This document shows, one piece after another, positions 17,897 through 25,930 of a DNA stretch of 64,000 nucleotides. Each line of letters opens with the position of its first letter. Positions within the stretch are counted from its first letter, which is position 1. Source of the DNA: Pseudomonas paraglycinae (GTDB lineage Bacteria; Pseudomonadota; Gammaproteobacteria; Pseudomonadales; Pseudomonadaceae). A program made the translations under genes and the position numbers. Below the pieces are notes generated by a model. It was not told the DNA's origin. It saw nothing but the letters and a program-made list of their open reading frames with translations, and made no database searches. The stretch covers positions 245,865-309,864 of the forward strand of contig NZ_BQHR01000007.1 of the NCBI RefSeq assembly GCF_021601625.1, written 5' to 3'.

Positions 17897-18481
17897 ATGT
17901 TAACCACTGAAACAACGGCATTCACTGGCAACACCCTGCCCGAATGTCTGATCGGCCATCTGCTCGACCCGCAACTGGTCGAGGTCGAAGCGGCTGTTCA
18001 ACAACGCGCCCTGGCTGCTGCCAGCCTGAACTTCACCATGCAGCAACAGACCCAGACCAACTGGTGCTGGGCCGCCGCTTCCGCCTCGGTCGGCAATTAT
18101 TACGGCACCGGTTCCTGGACCCAATGCGCCGTTGCCAGCGCCGCGCTGGACCGCAACTGCTGCAATCAACCGGGGCCGTGCAACGTGTACGGCTATCTCG
18201 AAGTTGCGCTGAAGATCACCCGCAGTTTCAACGGCATGAATTCGGGCTCGCTGCAAATGTCGGCCATCCAGAACCAGATCAACATGGGCCGCCCGATCGG
18301 CCTGCGCTGTGCCTGGTACGGTGGCGGTGCGCACTTTCTGGCGATCTACGGCACCAACGGCAATTACGTGCTGGTCGCGGATTCGATCTACGGCTATTCG
18401 ACCCGCGCACTGAACGCGTTCCCCGGCTCCTACAACGGTGGCGGCAACTGGACTCACACTTACTTCACGGCGAAAAACTAG
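17897..18481 (+). CDS. papain-like cysteine protease (AvrRpt2/C70-type)
   Basis: A 194-residue protein with the layout of the papain-like C70/C39-like group. The catalytic cysteine is Cys57 in QTNWCWAAASAS, the histidine is His146 in GGGAHFLAIYG, and the likely third residue is Asp162 in VLVADSIYG. Conserved extra cysteines (QCAVA, NCCNQPGPCN) are usual in the family. No signal peptide is seen; residues 1-45 form a leader-like extension that could be a propeptide or a targeting segment. AvrRpt2 relatives are delivered effectors, but nothing here proves secretion. GGAGG at 17884-17888 sets the start. A partner gene follows after 12 bases. Confidence 0.82.
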   Translation: MLTTETTAFTGNTLPECLIGHLLDPQLVEVEAAVQQRALAAASLNFTMQQQTQTNWCWAAASASVGNYYGTGSWTQCAVASAALDRNCCNQPGPCNVYGYLEVALKITRSFNGMNSGSLQMSAIQNQINMGRPIGLRCAWYGGGAHFLAIYGTNGNYVLVADSIYGYSTRALNAFPGSYNGGGNWTHTYFTAKN

Positions 18482-18493
18482 GAGGGCGACATC

Positions 18494-19093
18494 ATGCAAC
18501 TGACTTATCCAAAGGCGCCTTCCAACGGCGTACAGACCTTGCGTCCGGTGCTGCAAGCCGCGCTGCAAACCCAGGGCTTTGGCATCAATCGCCAGTTCGC
18601 CAGTGCGGCGCCTGCGAAAATCAGCCTGAGCGAGGCCTATCGCGGCTACTCGCTCAGCCTGGAAGATCTGAGCGATGGCAAAGGCCTGAAAGACGCCCGG
18701 CTCGGTGACTGGCATTACCTGGTGTTTGCCGACGGTGTGTCGATTGCCGATGCGCAATTGGCCGAAGTCCGCGGTCACGTCGAGTTCGCCTCGTTGAACC
18801 ACGGCAACCTGGCGGCCGCTACGGTCGATGCGCTGAAACTGGCCGAGCAATCGCCACAGTTGCAGGGCAGAACCGTTGAGCTGCGAGTGTTGTTCGTTTC
18901 GGCGCTGCACGTTGTAGCGATCTGGCTGCACGCGGCGGGTGAAGATGTGCTGATCCCGATCGAGCCGACGCCCAAGGAGTCGGCGCTGCCCGGGCTGTAC
19001 AGCGAGGCAGCCCTGCTCGCGCAGCTCAAACCGATAGCCGATCAGGCCAAGCGGCGCTTTGATGCCGACACCACTGGCCTGCTGGGCAGTTGA
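18494..19093 (+). CDS. unknown protein in an operon with the protease
   Basis: A 199-residue soluble protein 12 bases after the protease gene, with its own ribosome binding site (AGGAGGG at 18480-18486). I do not recognise a family. The middle and C-terminal parts (GDWHYLVFADGVSIADAQLAEV, shortened here to GDWHYLVFADGV and ELRVLFVSALHVVAIWLH) look like an alpha/beta fold with a buried strand. A role as inhibitor, chaperone or cofactor of the protease is inferred only from gene order. A strong bidirectional hairpin terminates the pair. Confidence 0.7.
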   Translation: MQLTYPKAPSNGVQTLRPVLQAALQTQGFGINRQFASAAPAKISLSEAYRGYSLSLEDLSDGKGLKDARLGDWHYLVFADGVSIADAQLAEVRGHVEFASLNHGNLAAATVDALKLAEQSPQLQGRTVELRVLFVSALHVVAIWLHAAGEDVLIPIEPTPKESALPGLYSEAALLAQLKPIADQAKRRFDADTTGLLGS

Positions 19094-19110
19094 TAAACCC
19101 TGGCGATAAA

Positions 19111-19139
19111 AAAACCCGGACCATGTCCGGGTTTTTCTT
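19111..19139. terminator. bidirectional terminator between convergent genes
   Basis: AACCCGGAC (19113-19121) and GTCCGGGTT (19125-19133) are perfect arms around the loop CAT, flanked by A on the left and T on the right. It can end both the protease pair and the DEAD-box helicase transcript arriving from the other side. Confidence 0.9.
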
Positions 19140-19156
19140 TGCCTGCCTGAAACGAC

Positions 19157-20497
19157 TTACTCAGCCGCCGGCGCTTCCGGCTTGCGGCGCTTGAGCGGAG
19201 CCATGCCATCGCTGCTCACCAGAGAGTCTGGTTTCGGACGATTAGCGCTCTTGCGCTTGGTCGGGGTCTTGGCGGCGGTTTTCTTCTTGTCGCCCTTGGC
19301 GTCGGTCTTTTTCTTCTTCACGCCGACGGCCTTGCCCGAGGCCTTGACCTTTTTCGGTCCGCCGTAGGTGCCTTTGACTTCCTTGATGGTGCGGCGCTCG
19401 AAGCTCTGCTTCAGATAGCGCTCGATGCTCGACATCAGGTTCCAGTCGCCGTGGCAGATCAGCGAGATCGCCAGACCGTCGTTGCCGGCACGGCCGGTAC
19501 GACCGATGCGGTGCACGTATTCGTCGCCGCTGCGTGGCATGTCGAAGTTGATCACCAGATCCAGGCCGTCAACGTCCAGACCACGGGCCGCCACGTCGGT
19601 AGCCACCAGGATCTTCACGCCGCCCTGCTTCAGACGGTCGATCGCCAGCTTGCGATCCTTCTGGTCTTTCTCGCCGTGCAGCACGAACGCCTTGTATTCC
19701 TGGGCGACGAGGCGACCGTAGATGCGGTCGGCCATGGCCCGGGTGTTGGTGAAGACGATGGCCTTCTGGTAGGTCTCGTTGGCCAGCAGCCAGTTCACAA
19801 GCTGTTCTTTGTGCTGGTTGTGGTCGGCGGTGATGATCTGCTGACGGGTGGTGTCGTTCAGCTGGCTGACCGCGTTGAGCTGCAGGTGCTCAGGGTTGTT
19901 CAGCACCTTGGCGATCATCTCGCGCAGGCCGGAACCGCCGGTGGTGGCGGAGAACAGCATGGTCTGCTGACGGTTCGGGCATTCGTCGACCAGACGCTGC
20001 ACGTCTTCGGCAAAACCCATGTCGAGCATGCGGTCGGCTTCGTCGAGCACCAGCACTTCGACTTCTTTGAGGTCGAGGTTGCCGGCGTTCAGTTGCTCGA
20101 TCATCCGGCCCGGGGTGCCGATCAGGATGTCCGGCACCTTGCGCAGCATGGCAGCCTGGACCTTGAAGTCTTCACCGCCGGTGATCAGGCCGGACTTGAT
20201 GAAAGTGAACTGCGAAAAGCGCTCGACTTCCTTCAGGGTCTGCTGGGCCAGCTCGCGGGTCGGCAGCAGGATCAGGGTCTTGATGCTGACGCGAATCTTG
20301 GCCGGGCCGATCAGGCGGTTGAGGATCGGCAGGACGAAAGCGGCGGTCTTGCCGCTACCGGTTTGCGCCGTCACCCGCAGGTCACGCCCCTGAAGCGCCA
20401 GCGGAATGGCCGCGGCTTGCACAGGCGTTGGCTCGACAAATTTCAGCTCGGCCACGGCTTTGAGCAGGCGTTCGTGCAGGGCGAATTGGGAAAACAC
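19157..20497 (-). CDS. DEAD-box ATP-dependent RNA helicase
   Basis: A 446-residue RNA helicase of the DEAD-box family. Motifs appear in order: the Q-motif region (FVEPTPVQAAAIP), Walker A AQTGSGKT, PTRELA, TPGR, DEAD (VLDEADRMLDMGF), SATT, VATDVAARGLDVDGL and HRIGRTGRAG. The C-terminal 75 residues are a lysine-rich disordered tail (KKKKTDAKGDKKK), typical for RNA-binding extensions. I chose the GTG at 20497 (product MFSQFALHERL), since GAGG lies eight bases upstream; an in-frame ATG at 20521 has no such site. It resembles SrmB-like helicases involved in ribosome assembly or RNA decay; the exact role is not determinable. Confidence 0.9.
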   Translation of the reverse strand: MFSQFALHERLLKAVAELKFVEPTPVQAAAIPLALQGRDLRVTAQTGSGKTAAFVLPILNRLIGPAKIRVSIKTLILLPTRELAQQTLKEVERFSQFTFIKSGLITGGEDFKVQAAMLRKVPDILIGTPGRMIEQLNAGNLDLKEVEVLVLDEADRMLDMGFAEDVQRLVDECPNRQQTMLFSATTGGSGLREMIAKVLNNPEHLQLNAVSQLNDTTRQQIITADHNQHKEQLVNWLLANETYQKAIVFTNTRAMADRIYGRLVAQEYKAFVLHGEKDQKDRKLAIDRLKQGGVKILVATDVAARGLDVDGLDLVINFDMPRSGDEYVHRIGRTGRAGNDGLAISLICHGDWNLMSSIERYLKQSFERRTIKEVKGTYGGPKKVKASGKAVGVKKKKTDAKGDKKKTAAKTPTKRKSANRPKPDSLVSSDGMAPLKRRKPEAPAAE

Positions 20498-20688
20498 GGG
20501 TGCTACCTCGAAGATATGCAAAAAATCAGCTGCATAGGTTACCGGTTTCGAGCGCTCAGGCCGAGTTTCTTTATGAAATACGCCGTAATCAGTGGCTTTT
20601 TTGTTGCTCGATTTGTCTCCAACGGTAATACACAGCGTCTTAAATGCTCTAATCGCCCGTCGCGTCTTACAGAAGAATCGTCTCGCTC

Positions 20689-21987
20689 ATGGATTTCAAA
20701 CAGCTCTGGCTCAACGCCCAAGACCTCTGGGGTACCCTCGAACAGCACCCGCTCCTGCACGCCGGCCTGGCTTTGCTCCTGCTGCTGGTGATCGCGCTGG
20801 TCCTCGGACGAGTGGCGCGCTACCTGATCCTGCATGCCAGTCGCATGCTCGGCCGCCAGCCCGCGCTGCACTGGATCAATGACTTTCGGCATAACAAGGT
20901 GTTTCAGCGCCTGGCGCAGATGACGCCGTCGCTGGTGATCCAGTTCGGCCTGCATCTGGTGCCGGAACTGAGCAAGACCGCCATGGTGTTCCTCGGCAAC
21001 GTCGCGCTGGCGTTCACCATTCTTTTCCTGCTGCTGTCGGTCAGCGCCCTGCTCAATGCACTGCTGGACATCTACGCCCGCACCGAACACGCCCGCACCC
21101 GCTCGATCAAGGGTTATGTGCAACTGGCAAAAATGGTTCTGTACGTGTTCGGCGCGATCATCATCGTCGCCACCCTGATCGACCGTTCGCCGCTGTTGCT
21201 GCTGTCCGGTCTGGGTGCGATGTCGGCGGTGATCCTGTTGGTCTACAAGGACACCCTGCTGTCGTTCGTCGCCAGCGTACAGCTGACCAGCAACGACATG
21301 CTGCGGGTCGGCGACTGGATCGAAATGCCGCAGGTCGGCGCCGATGGCGACGTGGTCGACATCACCCTGCACACGGTCAAGGTGCAGAACTTCGACAAGA
21401 CCATCGTCTCGATCCCGACCTGGCGCCTGATGTCCGAGTCGTTCAGAAACTGGCGCGGCATGCAGCAGTCCGGCGGACGGCGGATCAAGCGCAGCCTGTT
21501 CATCGACGCCAGCGGTGTGCGGTTCATCCGCGACGATGAAGAAGAAAAACTCTCCCAGGTGCACCTGCTGACCGCCTACATGGGCCGCAAGAAAGCCGAG
21601 CTCAAAGCCTGGAATGAGGCGCAGGGCAACGTCGCGGCGATGTCGGCCAACCGCCGGCGCATGACCAACATCGGCACCTTCCGCGCTTACGCGCTGGCCT
21701 ATCTGAAAAGTCACCCGGAGATCCAGCCGAACATGACCTGCATGGTCCGCCAGATGCAGACCACGGCCCAGGGCATTCCGCTGGAAATCTACTGCTTTAC
21801 CACCACCACGGTGTGGGCCGATTACGAGCGGATCCAGGGGGATATTTTCGATTACCTGCTGGCGGTGCTGCCGGAGTTCGGGCTGAGCCTGTATCAGCAA
21901 CCGAGCGGTGGAGATTTGCGTTCCGGGATATTGCCGGCAGTCCTTGGCGCGAGCCATATTCCAGAAGCTGAAAAACATCTGATGTAG
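20689..21987 (+). CDS. mechanosensitive ion channel, MscS family (YbdG-like)
   Basis: A 432-residue inner-membrane protein. Hydrophobic helices lie near residues 23-45, 95-125, 143-165 and 168-200. The last matches the pore-lining and beta-domain entry of MscS proteins (LLLLSGLGAMSAVILLVYKDTLLSF then VGDWIEMP, quoted in parts: SGLGAMSAVILLVYKD, MLRVGDWIEMP). The segment VDITLHTVKVQNFDKTIVSIP belongs to the soluble beta domain (VQNFDKTIVSIP). The insertion and length fit the YbdG subgroup, which responds to mild osmotic downshift. It is transcribed divergently from the helicase gene and ends at a hairpin terminator. Confidence 0.88.
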   Translation: MDFKQLWLNAQDLWGTLEQHPLLHAGLALLLLLVIALVLGRVARYLILHASRMLGRQPALHWINDFRHNKVFQRLAQMTPSLVIQFGLHLVPELSKTAMVFLGNVALAFTILFLLLSVSALLNALLDIYARTEHARTRSIKGYVQLAKMVLYVFGAIIIVATLIDRSPLLLLSGLGAMSAVILLVYKDTLLSFVASVQLTSNDMLRVGDWIEMPQVGADGDVVDITLHTVKVQNFDKTIVSIPTWRLMSESFRNWRGMQQSGGRRIKRSLFIDASGVRFIRDDEEEKLSQVHLLTAYMGRKKAELKAWNEAQGNVAAMSANRRRMTNIGTFRAYALAYLKSHPEIQPNMTCMVRQMQTTAQGIPLEIYCFTTTTVWADYERIQGDIFDYLLAVLPEFGLSLYQQPSGGDLRSGILPAVLGASHIPEAEKHLM

Positions 21988-22005
21988 GGCTTTCTTGAAC
22001 GCAAC

Positions 22006-22037
22006 AAAAAAGACGCAACCCAGTTGCGTCTTTTTTT
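22006..22037. terminator. bidirectional terminator
   Basis: GACGCAAC (22012-22019) and GTTGCGTC (22023-22030) are perfect arms with a three-base loop, preceded by six A and followed by seven T, so it works from both strands. It separates the MscS gene from the convergent hydrolase gene. Confidence 0.92.
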
Positions 22038-22051
22038 GTCCTGCCGATTTA

Positions 22052-22693
22052 TCAGGCCTGCCGCTGCGGTGCCTTGTGCACCATGGTGTAGGCGTAATCG
22101 ACGCCCATGCCGTACGCGCCGCTGTGTTCCAGCACCAGGTCCATTACCGCCTGATACGTGTCTTTGTGCGCCCAGTCACGCTGGTATTCGAGCAGCACTT
22201 GCTGCCAGGTCACCGGTACTGCGCCGGCCTGAATCATCCGCTGTACCGACATGTCGTGGGCTTCTTTAGTCGTGCCGCCGGACGCGTCGGTGACGATGTA
22301 CACCTCGTAGCCTTCCGCCAGGGCTTCCAGGGCCGGGAAGGTCAGGCAGACCTCGGTCCACAGCGCGGCGATGATCAGCTTCTTGCGCCCGGTGGCCTTC
22401 ACTGCGTCAACCAGCGCCTTGTCTTCCCAGGAGTTCATCGAGGTGCGTTCGATCGGCTTCTGCTCAGGGTGTACCGCCAGCAGCTCCGGCCAGATGTAGC
22501 CGCTGAAGCTTTCGGTTTCGACCGAGGTGTAGATGGTCGGCACGTTGAAGATCTTGGCAGCCTTGGCCAAGCCGACGGTGTTGTTCTTCAGGGTCTGGCG
22601 GTCGATCGACTGTACGCCGAAAGCCATTTGCGGCTGGTGGTCGATCAGGATCAGGGCGGAGTTGGTTGGGTTCAGCAGTTCACGGATAGACAT
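22052..22693 (-). CDS. isochorismatase-family (YcaC-like) hydrolase
   Basis: A 213-residue cysteine hydrolase of the isochorismatase superfamily. Asp18 in LILIDHQ and Cys116 in ALWTEVCLTFPALEAL are the conserved active-site residues, and VTDASGGTTKEAH follows the usual pattern. The whole sequence resembles E. coli YcaC, an enzyme with unassigned substrate. AAGGA sits eight bases before the ATG at 22693, which decides the start; the frame stays open upstream to 22966 but that extension overlaps the divergent LysR gene. The adjacent LysR gene is probably its regulator, by the usual divergent arrangement. Confidence 0.87.
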   Translation of the reverse strand: MSIRELLNPTNSALILIDHQPQMAFGVQSIDRQTLKNNTVGLAKAAKIFNVPTIYTSVETESFSGYIWPELLAVHPEQKPIERTSMNSWEDKALVDAVKATGRKKLIIAALWTEVCLTFPALEALAEGYEVYIVTDASGGTTKEAHDMSVQRMIQAGAVPVTWQQVLLEYQRDWAHKDTYQAVMDLVLEHSGAYGMGVDYAYTMVHKAPQRQA

Positions 22694-22811
22694 GGCGCGT
22701 TCCTTTTGATGTCGATTCAGAGTTTCGATCAGGTAATGGGTGAGTCGAGTGGCTGGCCGTCTGCGGCGTTGTTGTCTCGGCTTGGATGTCACTTTAGGGG
22801 CTGGTAGATAA

Positions 22812-22847
22812 AGGGACAATTCCCTAAAATCGAGAATCATTGATTCT
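22812..22847. promoter_or_regulatory. two adjacent palindromes in the divergent hydrolase/LysR promoter
   Basis: AGGGA-CAAT-TCCCT (22812-22825) and AGAATCA-T-TGATTCT (22833-22847) are both perfect inverted repeats. The sequence AGGGACAAT recurs as a direct copy at 22853-22861, next to the LysR ATG. These are plausible binding sites for the LysR-type protein encoded at 22863, but LysR sites are variable and none is proven here. Confidence 0.45.
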
Positions 22848-22862
22848 AAAACAGGGACAATC

Positions 22863-23768
22863 ATGGATCGCATCGAATGCATGCGCGCCTTCGTGGTGAC
22901 GGTCGGCGAGAACGGCTTCGCGGCCGCCGCCCGGGCCATGGACGTGCCCCGCTCGAAAGTCAGCAAACAGATTCAGGCGCTGGAAGAAGCCATCGGTGTG
23001 CAACTGCTGCAACGCACCACCCGCAGCCTGCACCTGACCGAGGCCGGAGCGGAGTATTTCGAAGCGGCGCGGGAAGTGATTGCGGCGCTGGACGAGGCCG
23101 AGCAGCGAGCTCGGGACGGGGTTGGCGAATTGCGCGGGGTGTTGCGGGTCAACGCGCCGATGTCGTTCGGCCTGCGGCGCTTGGGCAAGCTGATTCCGCT
23201 GTTCCACGAGCAGCACCCGAACATCGAGCTGCAACTGGTGCTCAGCGACCAGCAGGTCGATCCGGTGCGCGGCGGCTTCGACGTGACCATCCGCATCGCC
23301 AGCCTGCCCGACTCGACCATGATCGCCCGGCAACTGGCGCCTGCTCCGCGAATCATGGTCGCCTCCCCCGCTTACCTCGAGCGTGCGGGCACGCCGCAGA
23401 CCCCGCAGGATCTGCGCTCACATCAATGCTTGAACTACGGCTATCTGCAGAGCGGGGTCAGCCTGCAACTGTGCAACGGCAAAGAAACGCAGCGGGTCAA
23501 CGTGACCGGGCCGCTGCACGCCAACAACGGCGACTTGCTGGCGCAAGCGGCCGAGGCCGGCATGGGCATTGCGCTGCTGCCGGACTTCATCGTCGAAGAA
23601 GCACTGGCGGCCGGGCGACTGGTGCCGGTGTTGTGCGAATGGCAAGCCCCGGCAATCACCATCAACGCGGTGTATTCGTCAGCGCGGCGGGTGCCGCAGA
23701 AGACCCGGGCGTTTATCGAGTTTCTGGTGGGGCAACTGGCGCCGGCTTGCGAATCCCCAACCGGCTGA
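22863..23768 (+). CDS. LysR family transcriptional regulator
   Basis: A 301-residue LysR-type regulator. The N-terminal winged helix (residues 1-60: MRAFVVTVGENGFAAAARAM, SKVSKQIQALEEAIG, LLQRTTRSLHLTEAG) is textbook for the family, followed by the linker helix and a substrate-binding domain from about residue 90. It belongs to the CrgA/'LysR substrate-binding 2' type seen with small-molecule detoxification genes. It is divergent from the YcaC-like hydrolase gene, its likely target. Its last 56 bases overlap the end of the convergent transporter gene. Confidence 0.93.
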   Translation: MDRIECMRAFVVTVGENGFAAAARAMDVPRSKVSKQIQALEEAIGVQLLQRTTRSLHLTEAGAEYFEAAREVIAALDEAEQRARDGVGELRGVLRVNAPMSFGLRRLGKLIPLFHEQHPNIELQLVLSDQQVDPVRGGFDVTIRIASLPDSTMIARQLAPAPRIMVASPAYLERAGTPQTPQDLRSHQCLNYGYLQSGVSLQLCNGKETQRVNVTGPLHANNGDLLAQAAEAGMGIALLPDFIVEEALAAGRLVPVLCEWQAPAITINAVYSSARRVPQKTRAFIEFLVGQLAPACESPTG

Positions 23769-24594
23769 TCCACACCGCCGCCAGAATCACGCTGCCACCG
23801 AGGAACAACCGCCCGAGTTCTTCATGCTGATTCCAGATCAGCAGGTTCAGCAGCAACCCAACCGGCACGTGCAGGTTGTTCATCACCGCCAGGGTGCCGC
23901 CGTTGACCAGGCACGCGCCCTTGTTCCACCAATACAAACCGAGTGCGGTGGAGACCAGACCAAGGAACACCAGCACGCCCCATTGCAGCGGTGCTTCGGG
24001 CAGGAAGTTGGATTTACCGAACAGCAGGAACGCCGGCAGCGCCACCGCCAGTGCGCCGAGGTAGAAGAAACCGAAACGTCGGTAGTGCGGCAGATCGCTC
24101 GGGTGTTTCGCCACCAGATGTTTGTACAGCACCTGCCCGGCGGCGTAGGTGAAGTTGGCCAGTTGCAGCAGCAAAAAGCCCATGAAGAAGTCCGGGTTGA
24201 TCCGGTCGTAGCGAATCACCGCCGCGCCGGCGACCGCCACCAGTGCCGCGATCAGCGCCCACGGGTTGAAGCGTCGGTTGAGCGCGTCTTCGATCAGCGT
24301 CACATGCAATGGCGTGAGGATGGTGAACAGCAGCACTTCCGGCACCGTCAGCACGCGGAAGCTCAGATACAGGCAGACGTAGGTCACGCCGAACTGCAAC
24401 GCGCCGATCAGCAACATGCCGCGCATGAACGCCGGCTCCACCGAACGCCAGCGGGTCAGCGGGATGAACACCAGCCCGGCCAGCACCACCCGCACCAGCA
24501 CCGCGAAGTAGCTGTCGACATGACCGGCCAGGTATTCGCCGATCAGACTGAAGGAAAACGCCTGGATCAGCGTGACAAAAAGTAGATAGCCCAT
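23713..24594 (-). CDS. EamA/DMT-family transporter (carboxylate/amino acid/amine type)
   Basis: A 293-residue inner-membrane protein with about ten hydrophobic helices in two EamA halves, the usual size of drug/metabolite transporters. Recognisable segments are VRVVLAGLVFIPLTRW, the hinge ITPLHVTLIEDALNRR, and LGLYWWNKGACLVNGG in the second half. It best resembles the 'carboxylate/amino acid/amine transporter' branch; the actual substrate is unknown. Its C-terminus is encoded across the 3' end of the LysR gene on the other strand (56-base overlap). Confidence 0.85.
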   Translation of the reverse strand: MGYLLFVTLIQAFSFSLIGEYLAGHVDSYFAVLVRVVLAGLVFIPLTRWRSVEPAFMRGMLLIGALQFGVTYVCLYLSFRVLTVPEVLLFTILTPLHVTLIEDALNRRFNPWALIAALVAVAGAAVIRYDRINPDFFMGFLLLQLANFTYAAGQVLYKHLVAKHPSDLPHYRRFGFFYLGALAVALPAFLLFGKSNFLPEAPLQWGVLVFLGLVSTALGLYWWNKGACLVNGGTLAVMNNLHVPVGLLLNLLIWNQHEELGRLFLGGSVILAAVWISRLGIRKPAPVAPPETR

Positions 24595-24660
24595 GCTCGC
24601 CTCGATTTCGAATGGCGGCGACGATAGCGTTTTTTGCCGGCCATCGCTAAATCCCGGGCA

Positions 24661-24698
24661 AAAAAAAGCCCGATCTCGCTAAAGCGTTCAATCGGGCT
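24661..24698 (-). terminator. terminator of the azoreductase gene
   Basis: On the minus strand AGCCCGAT (24698-24691) pairs with ATCGGGCT (24674-24667); a smaller CGCT/AGCG stem is nested in the loop. Seven T follow. It lies about 110 bases after the azoR stop and close behind the start of the transporter gene. Confidence 0.8.
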
Positions 24699-24806
24699 AC
24701 AGCACTCAGGAGCAACAAGTGCAAAGGGAGGTTCGATGCGCGTAGAGCCTTGAAGGGGTTGCGCCAGGTCACTAGAACAATCGGCGATTATCTGGCGATT
24801 AACATA

Positions 24807-25406
24807 TCAAGCGACCTGGGACAGTTTGGCGTTGGCCTGGTTGAGGCCTTTCTCTTGGAAGTCGCCGCCCAGGTTCATGCCTTCAGCGTGGATGAAGGTC
24901 ACGTCATTAATGCCGATGAAGCCCATCACCTGACGCAGGTACGGTTCCTGATGATCCGCCGGGCCGCCGGCGTAGATCCCGCCGCGAGCGGTCAGCACGT
25001 AGGCACGCTTGCCGCTGAGCAGACCTTGCGGGCCGGTTTCGGTGTACTTGAAGGTCACGCCTCCACGCAGTACGTGGTCGAGCCAGGCTTTCAGGGTGCT
25101 CGGGATCGCGAAGTTGTACATCGGCGCGGCCATCACCAACACGTCGGCCGCCAGCAACTCATCGGTCAATTCGTTGGAACGGTCGAGCGAGGCCTGCTCG
25201 CTGTCGTTGCGCTGCTCGGCAGATTTCATCCAGCCGCCCAGCAGGTTGATGTCCAGGTGCGGCACCGGGTTCACGGCGAGGTCACGTACGGTGATCTGAT
25301 CGGCCGGATGCGCCGCTTTCCACTGGCTGATGAAGGTCTGGGTCAGTTGACGGGAAACCGAGTCTTGCTGGCGGGCGCTGCTTTCGATGATCAGAACGCG
25401 GGACAT
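24807..25406 (-). CDS. azoR: FMN-dependent NADH-azoreductase
   Basis: A 199-residue flavodoxin-like oxidoreductase. Characteristic segments are IIESSARQQDSVSRQL at the phosphate-binding N-terminus, APMYNFAIPSTLKAWLDHVLR around FMN, and TARGGIYAGGPADHQEPYL. The family reduces quinones and azo compounds with NADH through FMN and protects against thiol and quinone stress. The length equals that of typical AzoR proteins. GGAGG precedes the ATG. It stands alone, with its own terminator. Confidence 0.92.
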   Translation of the reverse strand: MSRVLIIESSARQQDSVSRQLTQTFISQWKAAHPADQITVRDLAVNPVPHLDINLLGGWMKSAEQRNDSEQASLDRSNELTDELLAADVLVMAAPMYNFAIPSTLKAWLDHVLRGGVTFKYTETGPQGLLSGKRAYVLTARGGIYAGGPADHQEPYLRQVMGFIGINDVTFIHAEGMNLGGDFQEKGLNQANAKLSQVA

Positions 25407-25531
25407 GTTGTGTAGCCTCCATCCGAGAATGTTGTAAGTCGATGGAGTGAAGGTTAAACAGTGTCGTATCGATGAAAAAGCGCAAATAATTGCTGCAAAG
25501 CATCGAAAAATTCGTTTAGATGCAAGCCATA

Positions 25532-25558
25532 CCCTGTGGGAGCCCGCCCCCCACAGGG
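25532..25558. repeat. REP-like hairpin
   Basis: CCCTGTGGG (25532-25540) and CCCACAGGG (25550-25558) are perfect inverted arms around a nine-base loop; the left side reads on into GTGGGAGC, the core of common Pseudomonas REP palindromes. It lies just after the stop of the 104-residue gene read on the minus strand and lacks a T run. Confidence 0.6.
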
Positions 25559-25566
25559 CCGTGAGG

Positions 25567-25881
25567 CTATTTCGGGGTGCAGCTCAGTTTGATGCGCAGC
25601 TTGATGATGGTCCGGGTGAACTTGGCCGTGGCGTTCTTATGCTTGCCCGCGGCCACTTCGATGTTGCGGGTGCGCGGCGCTTCCGGGCCGTTGGTGAACA
25701 CCACCTTGCAGGTCGCGTCGACGTCGCCGTAGTTGTTGACCTGGATGGAGCCGATGTCGTTATCGGTGTCGAACGCGTTGTAGTCGATCTTCAGGCCGTT
25801 GAGATCTTTCTCCACATCGATCGGGTACGCAAACGCAGTCAGCGGAAGCAGCGCCAGCAACACACAACAGAATTTTTTCAT
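25567..25881 (-). CDS. small periplasmic protein of unknown function
   Basis: A 104-residue protein with a signal peptide (MKKFCCVLLALLPLTAFA, cut near residue 18). The mature part has beta-strand-like segments (IGSIQVNNYGDVDATCKVVF and IIKLRIKLSC, given in part) with two cysteines, likely a disulfide-stabilised domain. Relatives in Pseudomonas are often labelled '3-phosphoglycerate kinase', which cannot be right for a 104-residue exported protein with no nucleotide-binding motif. The ATG is divergent from the LysR gene at 25931, which is only 49 bases away. Confidence 0.72.
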   Translation of the reverse strand: MKKFCCVLLALLPLTAFAYPIDVEKDLNGLKIDYNAFDTDNDIGSIQVNNYGDVDATCKVVFTNGPEAPRTRNIEVAAGKHKNATAKFTRTIIKLRIKLSCTPK

Positions 25882-25930
25882 TCGGCAGTCTCCATGAGGG
25901 ACCGCCAGCTTAGGACAAGAGGAGCTATTG

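Noticed and set aside
20539-21978. A 479-codon minus-strand frame opposite the MscS gene.
   Set aside because: Antisense shadow, His/Gln/Arg-rich, no recognisable domain.
22694-22966. N-terminal extension of the isochorismatase-like frame.
   Set aside because: It overlaps the LysR gene; AAGGA before the ATG at 22693 gives a normal family start.
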